NCBI RefSeq assembly: GCF_024464185.1
Contig: NZ_JANHAU010000001.1
Span: forward strand, 1,178,001-1,242,000
Reading direction: 5' to 3'
DNA length: 64,000 nucleotides
DNA from: Haloarchaeobius salinus
GTDB taxonomy: Archaea; Halobacteriota; Halobacteria; Halobacteriales; Natrialbaceae
This document shows, one piece after another, positions 53,778 to 62,330 of this stretch. A program made the translations under genes and the position numbers. Below the pieces are notes generated by a model. The model made no database searches and was not told where the DNA came from. It was given only the letters and a program-made list of their open reading frames with translations. Every line of letters starts with the position of its first letter. Within the stretch, counting starts at the first letter, position 1.

Positions 53778-54041
53778 TCACTCGAAGACCGGGGAGTCGG
53801 CCGCCAGCGACTCCACGTCTGCCGCTATCTCTGCTGCTTCCTCGGGGAACAGCGATACCTGCACCTCGTTCCCGGAGTCGTCCTCGAAGACGAACTTGAG
53901 ACGCTTGTCGCCGAACTCCCGCACCTCGACGGACTCGACGTCGAACAGCTTCGCCGAGGCGGACTTGTTCGTCGGGCCCACGTTCTTGATGCTGCCGTCT
54001 TTCAGTTCGACCATGAACTCGTCGAGTTCGAGTGCGAGCAT
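53778..54041 (-). CDS. small acidic protein, hypothetical
   Basis: From ATG at 54041, 87 residues: MLALELDEFMVELKDGSIKN, then SASAKLFDVESVEVREFGDK and RLKFVFEDDSGNEVQVSLFP, ending in an acidic helix. Strand-rich with one C-terminal helix, it looks like a compact soluble domain. No family recognised. A much longer open frame through it is a shadow of the next gene. It converges with the zinc-ribbon gene and is divergent from the UPF0173 gene. Confidence 0.7.
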   Translation of the reverse strand: MLALELDEFMVELKDGSIKNVGPTNKSASAKLFDVESVEVREFGDKRLKFVFEDDSGNEVQVSLFPEEAAEIAADVESLAADSPVFE

Positions 54042-54191
54042 TGTCGACCGTTCGCCACACCGGACCATAGTCGTGGGTGGTGTCCGTCCGCGCGGCCACC
54101 TCGCCCCGCCCCTCAGTTCGGTCCCCGCCGTCGATTCCCTGCTTCCGACGCGCGTACCTTGAAGTAGCCACCGGCCGAACTCGAGAGTGCC

Positions 54192-54929
54192 ATGGAACTC
54201 ACCTGGTACGGACACTCGACGTTCGGTGTGACGGTCGGCGAGACGGAGCTGCTCATCGACCCCTTCTTCGACAACCCGAAGACCGACACCGACCCGGAGG
54301 AGCTCGATCCGGACTACGTCCTGCTCACACACGGGCACGCCGACCACGTCGGCGACGTGGACCGTTACGAGGGGACGGCGCTCGTGGCGACGCCCGAGGT
54401 CGTGGAGTACTGCCGGGACGAGTTCGGCGACTACGAGGCCGTCGGCGGCATGGGGATGAACATCGGCGGCACCGTCGAGTGCGGCGACGCCTACGTCACG
54501 ATGCACCGCGCAGACCACACCAACGGGATGGAGACCGGCTACGGCACCTCCGGCGGGATGCCGGCCGGCTTCATCATCTCCGATACGAAGCCCACGCAGG
54601 TCTCCGACGAGGAGAGCGAGACGTTCTACCACGCGGGCGACACCGGGCTGATGACCGAGATGCGCGACGTCATCGCGCCGTACCTCGAACCCGACGCCGC
54701 CGCGGTGCCCATCGGCGACCACTTCACGATGGGCCCGTGGCAGGCCGCAATCGCCGTCGACTGGCTCGACGTGGACTACGCGCTGCCCATCCACTACGAC
54801 ACGTTCCCGCCCATCGAGCAGGACCCCGACGACTTCGCCCGCGAGGTGCGCGCGACCGGAACCGACGCCGAGGTCGTCGTCCTGGAGGGTGACGAGAGCT
54901 GGAACCTGAGCGAGAACCTGCTCGACTGA
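54192..54929 (+). CDS. metal-dependent hydrolase, UPF0173 family
   Basis: A 245-residue metallo-beta-lactamase-fold protein of the UPF0173 group. It opens [20 protein letters not shown], has the metal motif [18 protein letters not shown] (HxHxDH), then [42 protein letters not shown] and [20 protein letters not shown]. The reaction is not established; relatives act on lactone or phosphodiester-like bonds. ATG at 54192 follows a TATA-poor but GC-lower stretch. Confidence 0.9.
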   Translation: MELTWYGHSTFGVTVGETELLIDPFFDNPKTDTDPEELDPDYVLLTHGHADHVGDVDRYEGTALVATPEVVEYCRDEFGDYEAVGGMGMNIGGTVECGDAYVTMHRADHTNGMETGYGTSGGMPAGFIISDTKPTQVSDEESETFYHAGDTGLMTEMRDVIAPYLEPDAAAVPIGDHFTMGPWQAAIAVDWLDVDYALPIHYDTFPPIEQDPDDFAREVRATGTDAEVVVLEGDESWNLSENLLD

Positions 54930-54960
54930 GCCGCGGGCCAGCCGCGCCCGAGAGCGACGG

Positions 54961-56139
54961 TCACTCCTGGAACGTCATCCCCGATATCTCGAATCGAAGG
55001 CCGCCGTCCGGCACCGCCTCGACGTCGACCGTCCAGTCGTGGGCTTCGGCGATCTCCTCGACGATACCGAGCCCGAGCCCGGTCCCGTCGGGCTTCGTCG
55101 AGAAGCCGGTCTCGAACAGCTGCTCCGGTTCCAGCTCGGGGTCCGTCAGACCGACGCCGTCGTCCCGGACGACGATGGTGTCGTCGTCCGACTCGACGTG
55201 GACGCAGAGGTCGTCCGTCGTCACCGTTCCCTCGTCCCCGCGAGCATGTGAGCGGGGGCTCGTCGAGCCGTGCTCGACGGCGTCCTCGTGAGACGAAGTC
55301 GAACGAGGGCTCGTGGAACCGTGTTCCACGGCGTCCCCGCGAGCGTGCGAGCGGGGGCTCGTCGGGCCGTGCTCGACGGCGTTCCGGAACAGGTTCTCGA
55401 ACAGCTGTCCCAGCCGGCTCCAGTCGGCCAGCACGATGCCCGCGGTCTCGTTCTCGAGCGTCGCGCCGTCAGTCTCGACGTTGTTCCACGACTGCGAGAC
55501 GAGCGTCGAGAGCGGCGTCGGCTCCAGCTGTTCGGTTTGCTCGCCCTCGCGTGCGAGGGTGAGCAGCTGTGTCGTGAGCCTGTCCATCCGGTCGAGGCTG
55601 CGCCCTATCTCGTCGAGGTGGTCGCTGTCGGACTCCTCGCGGGCGAGCTGGAGGCTCGTCGTCGCGACGCTGAGGGGGTTCCGCAGGTCGTGCGACACCA
55701 CGGAGGCGAACTCCGCGAGTCGTTCGTTCTGCCGTTCGAGCTCCGCCTCGTGGCTGGCGCGCTCGGTCACGTCGCGGTAGAGCCAGATGTTCGCCTCCCC
55801 GTCCGGCAGGTCGTGGGGGATGTAGGTCCGTTCGAGCGTCCGCCCGTCCGCGAGGACCACCTCCTCGTCGTGGACCGGCTCGCGCCGTTCGAGCAGCTCG
55901 TCGAGGCGGGTGACGAACGCGTCGGGGTCGGCGAACCTGTCGGCGGCGTGTTCCCCGACCGCCTCGCAGTCGGTGCCGATCAGCTCGCCGGGGTCGCTGG
56001 GGATGTCGAGCAGCTCGCAGAGGCGGTCGTTGACGAGGAGTATCTCCCTGGCGGCGTCCTCGATGAGCACGCCCTCCGGCAGGTGCTCGACCAGCGTCTC
56101 GAGGACGAGGTCCGAGGACTCCAGGGAGCTGTCGGTCAT
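54961..56139 (-). CDS. PAS-domain sensor histidine kinase with repeat insertion after the N-box
   Basis: From ATG at 56139, 392 residues, no membrane helix. A PAS domain occupies about 10-128 (EHLPEGVLIEDAAREILLVN). The HisKA helix has phospho-acceptor His150 in FASVVSHDLRNPLSVATTSL. The ATPase has the N-box LFENLFRNAVEHG (248-258), G1 VVRDDGVGL and G2 DGTGLGLGIVEEIAEAHDWT. Residues 254-302 are three near-copies of AVEHG(P/S)TSPRSHARGD, inserted right after the N-box, which is unusual for this ATP-binding domain. No response regulator gene is adjacent. Confidence 0.92.
   Translation of the reverse strand: MTDSSLESSDLVLETLVEHLPEGVLIEDAAREILLVNDRLCELLDIPSDPGELIGTDCEAVGEHAADRFADPDAFVTRLDELLERREPVHDEEVVLADGRTLERTYIPHDLPDGEANIWLYRDVTERASHEAELERQNERLAEFASVVSHDLRNPLSVATTSLQLAREESDSDHLDEIGRSLDRMDRLTTQLLTLAREGEQTEQLEPTPLSTLVSQSWNNVETDGATLENETAGIVLADWSRLGQLFENLFRNAVEHGPTSPRSHARGDAVEHGSTSPRSTSSHEDAVEHGSTSPRSHARGDEGTVTTDDLCVHVESDDDTIVVRDDGVGLTDPELEPEQLFETGFSTKPDGTGLGLGIVEEIAEAHDWTVDVEAVPDGGLRFEISGMTFQE
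55236..55382. repeat. triplicated 48-51 base unit inside the histidine kinase gene
   Basis: Three tandem units: 55236-55283 (48 bases), 55284-55334 (51 bases) and 55335-55382 (48 bases). The outer two differ at only three positions; the middle one is more diverged. Each holds a dyad such as GAGCACGGCTCGACGAGC-type arms. On the plus strand, the unit GAGCGGGGGCTCGTCGGGCC resembles the dyad part of intergenic repeat copy 1 (GAACGGGGGCTCGTCGGACC, 1259-1278). Confidence 0.88.
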
Positions 56140-56212
56140 GGAACACCGGTTCGGCACGGAGCCGAATAACCGTTCTGACCGTCGGGCCGAGAAAAGCCGC
56201 CAGCGAGGAGCG

Positions 56213-56920
56213 CTACTCGTCCGCGCCGTCTTCGTCCGTGCCGTCCCCGTCCGCGCCGGCGAGGTGGTCCTTGCTCACCCAGCCGACGGCGAGGCCGAGC
56301 GCGATAGCGAAGCCGAGTGCGAACGCCTGGATGATCGAGAACGCGATGCCGCCCGCGCCGGTCGACGCCGCCAGCGCACCGAAGCCGACCGCGATGGCGA
56401 TGAGGTAGACGAACACCTGGACGGCGGCACCGAACAGCGCGCCGACCTGCCCGTCGCCCAGCTCGGAGTCGCTCATGCGGTCCTCGACGAGGTCGGCCAG
56501 CCAGAAGCCGAGCGCCACCACGACGGCCGCGATGATGGCGGTCGGGAGGAACTCCACGGCACCGTTGAACGCGGCGGCGACCCGGCCGATGCCGAGCTCC
56601 TGCATCACCAGTAGTCCGACGAGCAGGTAGATGTACAGCGTCGCGAACTGGCCGAGCAGTCGGCTCAGGTCACGGCCGGGGAGGAACCCGCCGACGGGCG
56701 AGTCCTCGGCCAGCTCGTCCAGCCCCATCCGTCGCGTCACCTTCACGACCGCGCCCGAGACGAACCTGGCGACGAGGAAGCCCACGACCAGGTAGATGAG
56801 CGCGTACACCAGGTTCGGCGCGATGCCCTGGAAGTCGGTGACGATGCGCGAGAACACGTTGTCCAGCCACCGGATGAGCGGCGTCGGCGTGATCTGGAAG
56901 TTGTCCTGGAGGGGAATCAC
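56213..56920 (-). CDS. membrane protein with mechanosensitive-channel-type conserved helices
   Basis: From GTG at 56920, 235 residues with about five membrane helices. It carries the conserved TM-helix repeat found near MscS-type channels: APNLVYALIYLVVGFLVARF, then GLDELAEDSPVGGFLPGRDL, and a second copy EFLPTAIIAAVVVALGFWLA with DLVEDRMSDSELGDGQVG. It lacks the MscS pore and cytoplasmic cage. An alternative GTG is at 56929. The tail is acidic. Confidence 0.78.
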   Translation of the reverse strand: MIPLQDNFQITPTPLIRWLDNVFSRIVTDFQGIAPNLVYALIYLVVGFLVARFVSGAVVKVTRRMGLDELAEDSPVGGFLPGRDLSRLLGQFATLYIYLLVGLLVMQELGIGRVAAAFNGAVEFLPTAIIAAVVVALGFWLADLVEDRMSDSELGDGQVGALFGAAVQVFVYLIAIAVGFGALAASTGAGGIAFSIIQAFALGFAIALGLAVGWVSKDHLAGADGDGTDEDGADE

Positions 56921-57110
56921 GCCGAACACCCCGCTGCCGTCGATGCTCGGTGACCGTCCTCTGTCCACGTCTTGGATTGCACTGTCATGGCGCGTTCGTG
57001 CTGTCGTCCGTCCTGTAATTAAAATTTTCGTACACGATTCGTCTGAGACAGAGTCCCGCTCGCCCGCAAGAACAACTATCAAGGCGCTGCCGGGCGTCAA
57101 CACGAACGCA

Positions 57111-57503
57111 ATGTCCAAGGAAGTCCACAGCGTCTCCGAGGAGGGATACAGCACCGAGAACACGATCCGCGACTTCGAGACGACGGTCGACGCGACCGGC
57201 GAGGCTGCGCCCGACACACTCGAGGCGCTGCTCGCCGCCTACGCCTCCTGCTACGTCCCCGCGCTCCGTGTCGGCGCGGAGCAGCGGCAGGCCGGCGACC
57301 TCGGCCGCATCGAGATCGACTCGACCGGCGAGCTGAACGACGACGACAAGCTCGCGTCGGTCCACTTCGACGTGAAGGTCGCCGGCGACATCGGCGACAA
57401 GGGCGACGCCATCGTCGAGCGGGCCCACGAGCTCTGCAAGGTCGGTGACGCCGTGAAGGCGGAGCTCGAGGCCGAGGTCGACATCGAAGGCGACGCGTTC
57501 TGA
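57111..57503 (+). CDS. OsmC family protein
   Basis: A 130-residue OsmC/Ohr-like protein. It has the core helix PDTLEALLAAYASCYVPALR with the single conserved cysteine (ASCYVPALR), followed by strand-rich IEIDSTGELNDDDKLASVHF and ERAHELCKVGDAVKAEL, which holds the second cysteine. Ohr/OsmC proteins reduce organic hydroperoxides. ATG at 57111; the upstream frame is a shadow. It is divergent from the MscS-type gene. Confidence 0.86.
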   Translation: MSKEVHSVSEEGYSTENTIRDFETTVDATGEAAPDTLEALLAAYASCYVPALRVGAEQRQAGDLGRIEIDSTGELNDDDKLASVHFDVKVAGDIGDKGDAIVERAHELCKVGDAVKAELEAEVDIEGDAF

Positions 57504-57534
57504 GGTCGGTTCCGCACCGAGGGTTCACTCCGCC

Positions 57535-58386
57535 TCAACCGTCGGTATCCGGCCGCGGGAGGGCGGTGAACGACCGTTCGACGATCTCGAACGGGTCGTA
57601 GACGGACTGGTGGCAGCCGCAGTAGCTCTTGTTCGCGGCACCGAACTTCGGCGCGTCGCTGCTGTCCTTGAACCCCGGGATACAGCAGAAGTGCGTGCAC
57701 TTGTTCAGGAAGGCGATGAACCCGTCGACCGTGGTCTCGGCGAGCCACTCGTCGTCCTCGGCGGCACGCTCGACGCGCGTGCTGCGGATGATCTGGATGG
57801 GGAGTGTCTCCTCGCTGTCGACCTCCTGCGAGCGCCAGGTGCAGTTCGCGGGCTTGCCGTAGCCGTCCTCGCCGATGTCGTTGCCCCACTCCGCGTAGTC
57901 GTCGAACTGGTCGACGTGGGCGCGCTCGCCGATGCTCGTCTGTTCGGTCTGCCAGTCGAGGCGGGTGTTCGCGCTGTAGCGCATGTAGTTGTCGTGCTCG
58001 CTCTCGGGCTGGACGTTCTGGAACGTCTGGCAGCCGCAGTACTGGAACCACTGCGTGGAGTAGGTCACACCGCCGAGTTCCATCTCGGCGACGGTGACAG
58101 TGGTGCCGTCCTCGAGCTCGCGCTCCTCTGCCTCGGGCCAGACGCCTTTGAGGTAGCCCTCGTCGTCGAGTTCGAGCGGAATCTGTGGGATGCCTCGGGG
58201 GGCGGGGCCGTCGGTGTTCTTCGCCGCGCGGTAGGTGACCGTCCCACCGCCGGTGCCGACGCCCGTCGTCGTGCCCTCGATGGCGGCACCGGCGGCGGTC
58301 GTGATGGCGGCCATCGCCGCACCGCCCGCGACACCTTTGACGAACCGTCGTCTGTCGCTCTCCGTCGGATACTTGTCGGAATCCAT
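57535..58386 (-). CDS. Tat-exported Rieske Fe-S protein
   Basis: From ATG at 58386, 283 residues. The Tat signal is SDRRRFVKGVAGGAAMAAIT. The 2Fe-2S ligands are in LNKCTHFCCIPGFKDS (CxH, with an extra Cys of the disulfide) and KSYCGCHQSVYDPFEIVE (CxxH). This is the Rieske subunit layout of cytochrome bc or related quinol-oxidising complexes. No cytochrome b, c or halocyanin gene is adjacent, so its partner is elsewhere or it works alone. It converges with the OsmC gene, 31 bases apart. Confidence 0.9.
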   Translation of the reverse strand: MDSDKYPTESDRRRFVKGVAGGAAMAAITTAAGAAIEGTTTGVGTGGGTVTYRAAKNTDGPAPRGIPQIPLELDDEGYLKGVWPEAEERELEDGTTVTVAEMELGGVTYSTQWFQYCGCQTFQNVQPESEHDNYMRYSANTRLDWQTEQTSIGERAHVDQFDDYAEWGNDIGEDGYGKPANCTWRSQEVDSEETLPIQIIRSTRVERAAEDDEWLAETTVDGFIAFLNKCTHFCCIPGFKDSSDAPKFGAANKSYCGCHQSVYDPFEIVERSFTALPRPDTDG

Positions 58387-58534
58387 GGGGACCACCCGAG
58401 ACGAGTCGGCACGGACAGATATACCGGGTCGTGAGTTCCCGTCAGGTGTCAACTGGAGCAACTTTCTTGAGCGATGCCACCGCAACGTGCGCGCGAGCGC
58501 AATCCTGATACGGATGCTCACGAAAGGCCACGAC

Positions 58535-59023
58535 ATGAACAACCGCTGGACGGATCAGGTCGTCGGTGAGCGGATGACGGTCGACAAGGAGTTCACCCAG
58601 GACGTGATGAACTCGGAGTTCACCAACCAGGAGTGGGACCTCATCATGAGCGCGGTCGAGTTCGAGATCGAGAACCCCGACTCCCCGGCGGATGCCCGCA
58701 TCGTGGCGAACACGGAGAAGGTGGCGACCATCGTGCCCGAGCTCGACGACATCAATGCCCAGATGCAGGCGATGGGCGGCGCGCCGGGTGGCGGCTCCAG
58801 CGACCGCGGTTCGAGCGGTGGCGGTATCGTCGACTCCGTGAAGTCCGCGCTCGGGATGGGCGGCGGTGGCGGGGACGACGAGCCCGACCAGGAGCGCATC
58901 GACGCGGCGAGCGAGCTCGCGGGACGCTACGGCGAGGAGCTACAGGACCACCTCGAGTCGAAGGGGCGCTGGGAGGAGATCTGTGCGGTCGCGGCGCGGT
59001 CGCAGTCCGGGGACGGGTCCTAG
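58535..59023 (+). CDS. haloarchaeal protein, DUF5799-like
   Basis: A 162-residue soluble protein from ATG at 58535: MNNRWTDQVVGERMTVDKEF, then TQDVMNSEFTNQEWDLIMSA, VEFEIENPDSPADARIVANT, a Gly-rich linker, and a C-terminal helical part ending GRWEEICAVAARSQSGDGS. It resembles DUF5799 proteins of haloarchaea; function unknown. An earlier ATG at 58514 is possible. Its stop overlaps that of the opposing small gene in CTAG. Confidence 0.76.
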   Translation: MNNRWTDQVVGERMTVDKEFTQDVMNSEFTNQEWDLIMSAVEFEIENPDSPADARIVANTEKVATIVPELDDINAQMQAMGGAPGGGSSDRGSSGGGIVDSVKSALGMGGGGGDDEPDQERIDAASELAGRYGEELQDHLESKGRWEEICAVAARSQSGDGS

Positions 59024-59166
59024 CCGTCGCCCGACCGGAACATCGTCAGCTCCTCCGCCTCGTAGATGTTCATCAGCTCCGTGACGAGCTCGTCGTAGCT
59101 CTCGTCGTCGACCCGGAGGCTGTCGAGTCGCTCTACGGTCTCCTCGCGGAGTTCAATCTCCGGCAT
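59020..59166 (-). CDS. 48-residue RHH-like protein (DUF7557-like)
   Basis: A short, clearly protein-like frame: ATG at 59166, MPEIELREETVERLDSLRVD, then DDESYDELVTELMNIYEAEE, ending LTMFRSGDG. The opening strand plus two helices looks like a ribbon-helix-helix antitoxin-type domain; similar proteins are labelled DUF7557 in haloarchaea. No toxin gene is adjacent. It follows leuB's 3' side and converges with the DUF5799-like gene, sharing CTAG. Confidence 0.8.
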   Translation of the reverse strand: MPEIELREETVERLDSLRVDDESYDELVTELMNIYEAEELTMFRSGDG

Positions 59167-59202
59167 ACGTTACCATACGACGAGGTGACGGAAAACTCTA
59201 TC

Positions 59203-60180
59203 TCAGAGCCGGGCCAGCACGGCGTCGCCAACGTCCGCCGTGGTCGCGTCACCGCCGAGGTCCGGTGTCTTGGGGCCGTCCGCGAGCACGTCCTCGACGG
59301 CAGCGCGGACGCGGTCGGCCTCGTCGTCGTAGCCGAGGTGGGCGAGCAGCATCGCGGCCGAGAGCAGCGTCGCCGACGGGTTCGCGACGCCCTCGCCGGC
59401 GATGTCCGGCGCGCTCCCGTGGACCGGCTCGAACAGGCCGTTCTCGGGACCGACGTTCGCGGAGGGGAGCAGGCCGAGCCCGCCGACGAGGCCGGCGGCG
59501 AGGTCCGAGAGCACGTCGCCCGCGAGGTTCGGGCAGACGACCACGTCGAACTGTTCGGGGTCGAGGCAGACGTGGGTCGCGAACGCGTCCATCAGCACCT
59601 CCTCGGTGTCGACGCCGTGCTCGTCGGCGACCGAGACGACGGCGTCGCGGAACCGGCCGTCCGTCTCGCGCATCACGTTCGCCTTGTGCGCGACGTGGAA
59701 GCCCTCGATACCGCGCTCGTCGACGTAGTCGCAGGCGAACTCGGCGAGTCGTTCGGAGGCCGAGGTCGTGACGACGCGCGTGAGCGTCGAGAGGTCGTCG
59801 GAGAGCCGGTCCTCGTGGCCTGAATAGACGCCCTCGGTGTTCTCGCGCAGGAAGACGAGGTCGGTCTCGGGCCGGAGCGCGTCGACGCCCGGGTAGGCGC
59901 GTGCCGGCCGGACGTTCACGAACGAGTCGACGGCCTCGCGGAGCGGGAGCACCACGTCGGCGGCGGTCTCGCCGGCCGCCCCGAAGATGGTCGCGTCGGC
60001 GTCGGCGACGAGGTCGTACGTCTCCTCTGGGAGTGCGGTGCCGGTCTCGGCCTTCGTCGCGTCGCCCGCGTCGCCGTGGACGAACTCGAACTCGCCGACC
60101 GCGTCGAGCACGTCGACGGCGACCGGGACGACCTCCTGGCCGATGCCGTCGCCGGGAATGACGGCGATCTGGTCTGTCAT
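59203..60180 (-). CDS. leuB: 3-isopropylmalate dehydrogenase
   Basis: LeuB oxidises and decarboxylates 3-isopropylmalate in leucine synthesis. The 325-residue protein opens [20 protein letters not shown] and has [80 protein letters not shown] and [20 protein letters not shown], covering substrate, Mg2+ and NAD sites. The ATG at 60180 is clear; a longer frame is a shadow. Its usual partners leuC and leuD lie 2.6 kb away on the same strand, beyond three opposite-strand genes. Confidence 0.96.
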   Translation of the reverse strand: MTDQIAVIPGDGIGQEVVPVAVDVLDAVGEFEFVHGDAGDATKAETGTALPEETYDLVADADATIFGAAGETAADVVLPLREAVDSFVNVRPARAYPGVDALRPETDLVFLRENTEGVYSGHEDRLSDDLSTLTRVVTTSASERLAEFACDYVDERGIEGFHVAHKANVMRETDGRFRDAVVSVADEHGVDTEEVLMDAFATHVCLDPEQFDVVVCPNLAGDVLSDLAAGLVGGLGLLPSANVGPENGLFEPVHGSAPDIAGEGVANPSATLLSAAMLLAHLGYDDEADRVRAAVEDVLADGPKTPDLGGDATTADVGDAVLARL

Positions 60181-60266
60181 GCGGGTAGGGACTCGTCGTG
60201 TCCAAATCAGGATTCCGGAAGGGGCCACATACGCCAGGGGCCACAGCCAACCGCCCCACCCCAAGC

Positions 60267-60273
60267 TATTTAA
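60267..60273. promoter_or_regulatory. TATA-like element in the leuB/NUDIX divergent gap
   Basis: TATTTAA at 60267-60273 is readable on both strands and lies about 90 bases upstream of leuB. The 301-base divergent gap also contains AAATAATTACATGCAATAG (about 60285-60303), the most AT-rich stretch, and no convincing gene. Confidence 0.35.
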
Positions 60274-60481
60274 CCCTACGCGAGAAATAATTACATGCAA
60301 TAGCTGTGCGAATAGAAATCGGCAGTTTCTTGTATCAGTCTCCAGTACCAACTGTTCCCGGCAGCGCGCCGGCACCGACGACAGGCCACACATCCCGCTG
60401 ACGACGGTGTACCGCCCGATACCGAGCGACAGCCACGGCGTTCGCCGAACGAGCAACGCGACGCCACCGCCTACATCCCAC

Positions 60482-61009
60482 ATGCACGACACGACCCAGA
60501 ACACGGTAGACGTTCCGAGCGACCCGACACGACTCGCCGACCGCGACGACATCGAGGAGATCACCGACACGTTCCCCCACGGCGACGATGACCACTGCGA
60601 GGCCGACTACGCCGGCCGAGCCATCGTCGGCGTCACGAACGACGCTGGCGACCTGCTGCTCGTCGTCGACGACGAAGCCGGCCGTGCAGTCCTCCCGAGC
60701 CCGAAGGTCGAGTACGAGGGCGACTGGACGGCCACCGCCCGCGAGGAGATAGTCGAGGTGGCCGGCTTCGACGTCCGTATCACCGGCGTCGAGCGTGTCC
60801 GCCACGCCGAACACGTACTCCAGGACGACGACGAGGTCTTCGACGAGACGACCCACCTCGTGCTCGCCGCCGAACCCGTCGCCGACGAGCCCGAGCTCCC
60901 CGACCTCGAAGCCGAGGACTGGTCACTGGAGTGGCACGACAGCTACCCGTCGGACCTGTTCGAGGACGGGAGACCGGAAGCCGAGGACGCCCGGCTGTTC
61001 GTCGACTGA
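60482..61009 (+). CDS. NUDIX-fold protein with degenerate Nudix box
   Basis: A 175-residue protein from ATG at 60482. The region [20 protein letters not shown] through [14 protein letters not shown] has NUDIX-like strand order, but the box reads [20 protein letters not shown]: the Arg and one metal-binding Glu of R-E-U-x-E-E-x-G are replaced (E and V), and the upstream Gly and Glu are missing. Catalysis is unlikely; a binding or regulatory role is possible. Similar to other haloarchaeal NUDIX-like proteins. It starts the three-gene plus-strand block between leuB and leuD. Confidence 0.72.
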   Translation: MHDTTQNTVDVPSDPTRLADRDDIEEITDTFPHGDDDHCEADYAGRAIVGVTNDAGDLLLVVDDEAGRAVLPSPKVEYEGDWTATAREEIVEVAGFDVRITGVERVRHAEHVLQDDDEVFDETTHLVLAAEPVADEPELPDLEAEDWSLEWHDSYPSDLFEDGRPEAEDARLFVD

Positions 61010-61082
61010 CCGCGCCGGCCCTTCACCGTTCACCGAGCTGCAGCCAGCACCGCCGACGACCGACCCACCACCAGCCACAGCC

Positions 61083-62330
61083 ATGTCAGAACTCTCACCA
61101 CAGGACCCGAGCACAGCCGACGACCAGCGAGACACCGACACCGACGGTGCGCTCGCCATCCACGCCCCGCCGGAGAGCGCGAACGACGAGGCGATTCCGG
61201 TCGAGGTGACCGGCCTCGCGCCCGACGAGTCGGTCGACTTCACGGCCGAACTTCGCGCTCACGACGGCGTCACCTGGCGCTCCGAGGCGACGTTCACCGC
61301 CGACGAGGACGGCACCGTCGCCCTCGCCGCACACGCCCCCGACGACGGGAGCTACGACGGCGTCGAACCGATGGGCTGGTACTGGTCCATGACCGCCACC
61401 GACGACGAGACGCGCTTCCCGGCCATCAGCGACGAGCCGACCATCGAGGTCGACCTGCGAGCGACCGCGGGCGACCGACGCGCGACCCGGACCATCACCC
61501 GCCGCGTCTCCGACGAGGGCGTGACGGGCCGACCTGTCGATCACGACGAGTTCGTCGGCACGCTGTTCGAACCCGCCGGCGAGGGACCCCACCCGGGCGT
61601 CCTCGAGCTGCACGGCTCCGCCGGTCGGCTCTCGAACTCGACCGCGAAGGCGCTCGCGAACGAGGGGTACGCCGCGCTCGCCATCGACTACTTCGGCGAG
61701 GGCGAACCCATCCCCGACGACCATCGGCGGGTCCCCCTCTCCTACTTCGACACCGCGGTCGACTGGCTGCACGCCCAGCCCGGCGTCTGCGAGGGTCCGG
61801 TCGGGCTCGTCGGTGCCTCCCGTGGCGCCGAACTCGCCCTCCTGCTCGGCGCGCGCCGGGACTGGGTCGGCGCGGTCGTCTCCTACGCCGGCAGCGCCAT
61901 CATGTGGGACACGCCCTCGGGGGAGCCCGCGTGGACCGACGACGGCGAGCCAGTCCCCCACGTCGTCGCCGACCCGACCCCCGGCGCGTCCGTCGAGAAC
62001 GGGCTCACCGACGAGCAGGTCGAACGCGCGACCCCGCGCGTCGAGGAGACGCACGGGCCGGTCCTGCTCCTCTCCGGTGGCGACGACGAGGTGTGGCAGT
62101 CGCGGTACCTGTCGGACCTCGCGATGGCGCGGCTGGAACGGGCCGACTTCCCGCACCGCTTCGCGCACCACACCTACGACGGCGTCGGCCACTTCATCGG
62201 TCGACCGTACGTCCCGATGGCCGGCGTCGGCCCCGCCGACCGTGTGCAGGCGACCGCCCACGCGGCCGCGGACTCCTGGCCGCGCGTGAAGGCGTTCCTC
62301 GCGGACGGACTTCGGGGGGCAGACGAGTGA
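61083..62330 (+). CDS. BAAT/acyl-CoA thioester hydrolase family protein
   Basis: A 415-residue protein with an N-terminal Ig-like domain (about 35-155; VTGLAPDESVDFTAELRAHD) and a C-terminal alpha/beta hydrolase of the BAAT/acyl-CoA thioesterase type. The nucleophile elbow is LVGASRGAELALLLGARRDW (GxSxG), with the acid in SGGDDEVWQSRYL and the His in VGHFIGRPY. Family members hydrolyse acyl-CoA or conjugate acyl groups to amino acids. The start is ATG at 61083. The stop overlaps the next gene (GTGA). Confidence 0.88.
   Translation: MSELSPQDPSTADDQRDTDTDGALAIHAPPESANDEAIPVEVTGLAPDESVDFTAELRAHDGVTWRSEATFTADEDGTVALAAHAPDDGSYDGVEPMGWYWSMTATDDETRFPAISDEPTIEVDLRATAGDRRATRTITRRVSDEGVTGRPVDHDEFVGTLFEPAGEGPHPGVLELHGSAGRLSNSTAKALANEGYAALAIDYFGEGEPIPDDHRRVPLSYFDTAVDWLHAQPGVCEGPVGLVGASRGAELALLLGARRDWVGAVVSYAGSAIMWDTPSGEPAWTDDGEPVPHVVADPTPGASVENGLTDEQVERATPRVEETHGPVLLLSGGDDEVWQSRYLSDLAMARLERADFPHRFAHHTYDGVGHFIGRPYVPMAGVGPADRVQATAHAAADSWPRVKAFLADGLRGADE

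Noticed and set aside
59203-60570. Extended leuB start up to 60570
   Set aside because: Family members begin at [14 protein letters not shown]; the extension crosses the promoter gap and the start of the NUDIX-like gene.
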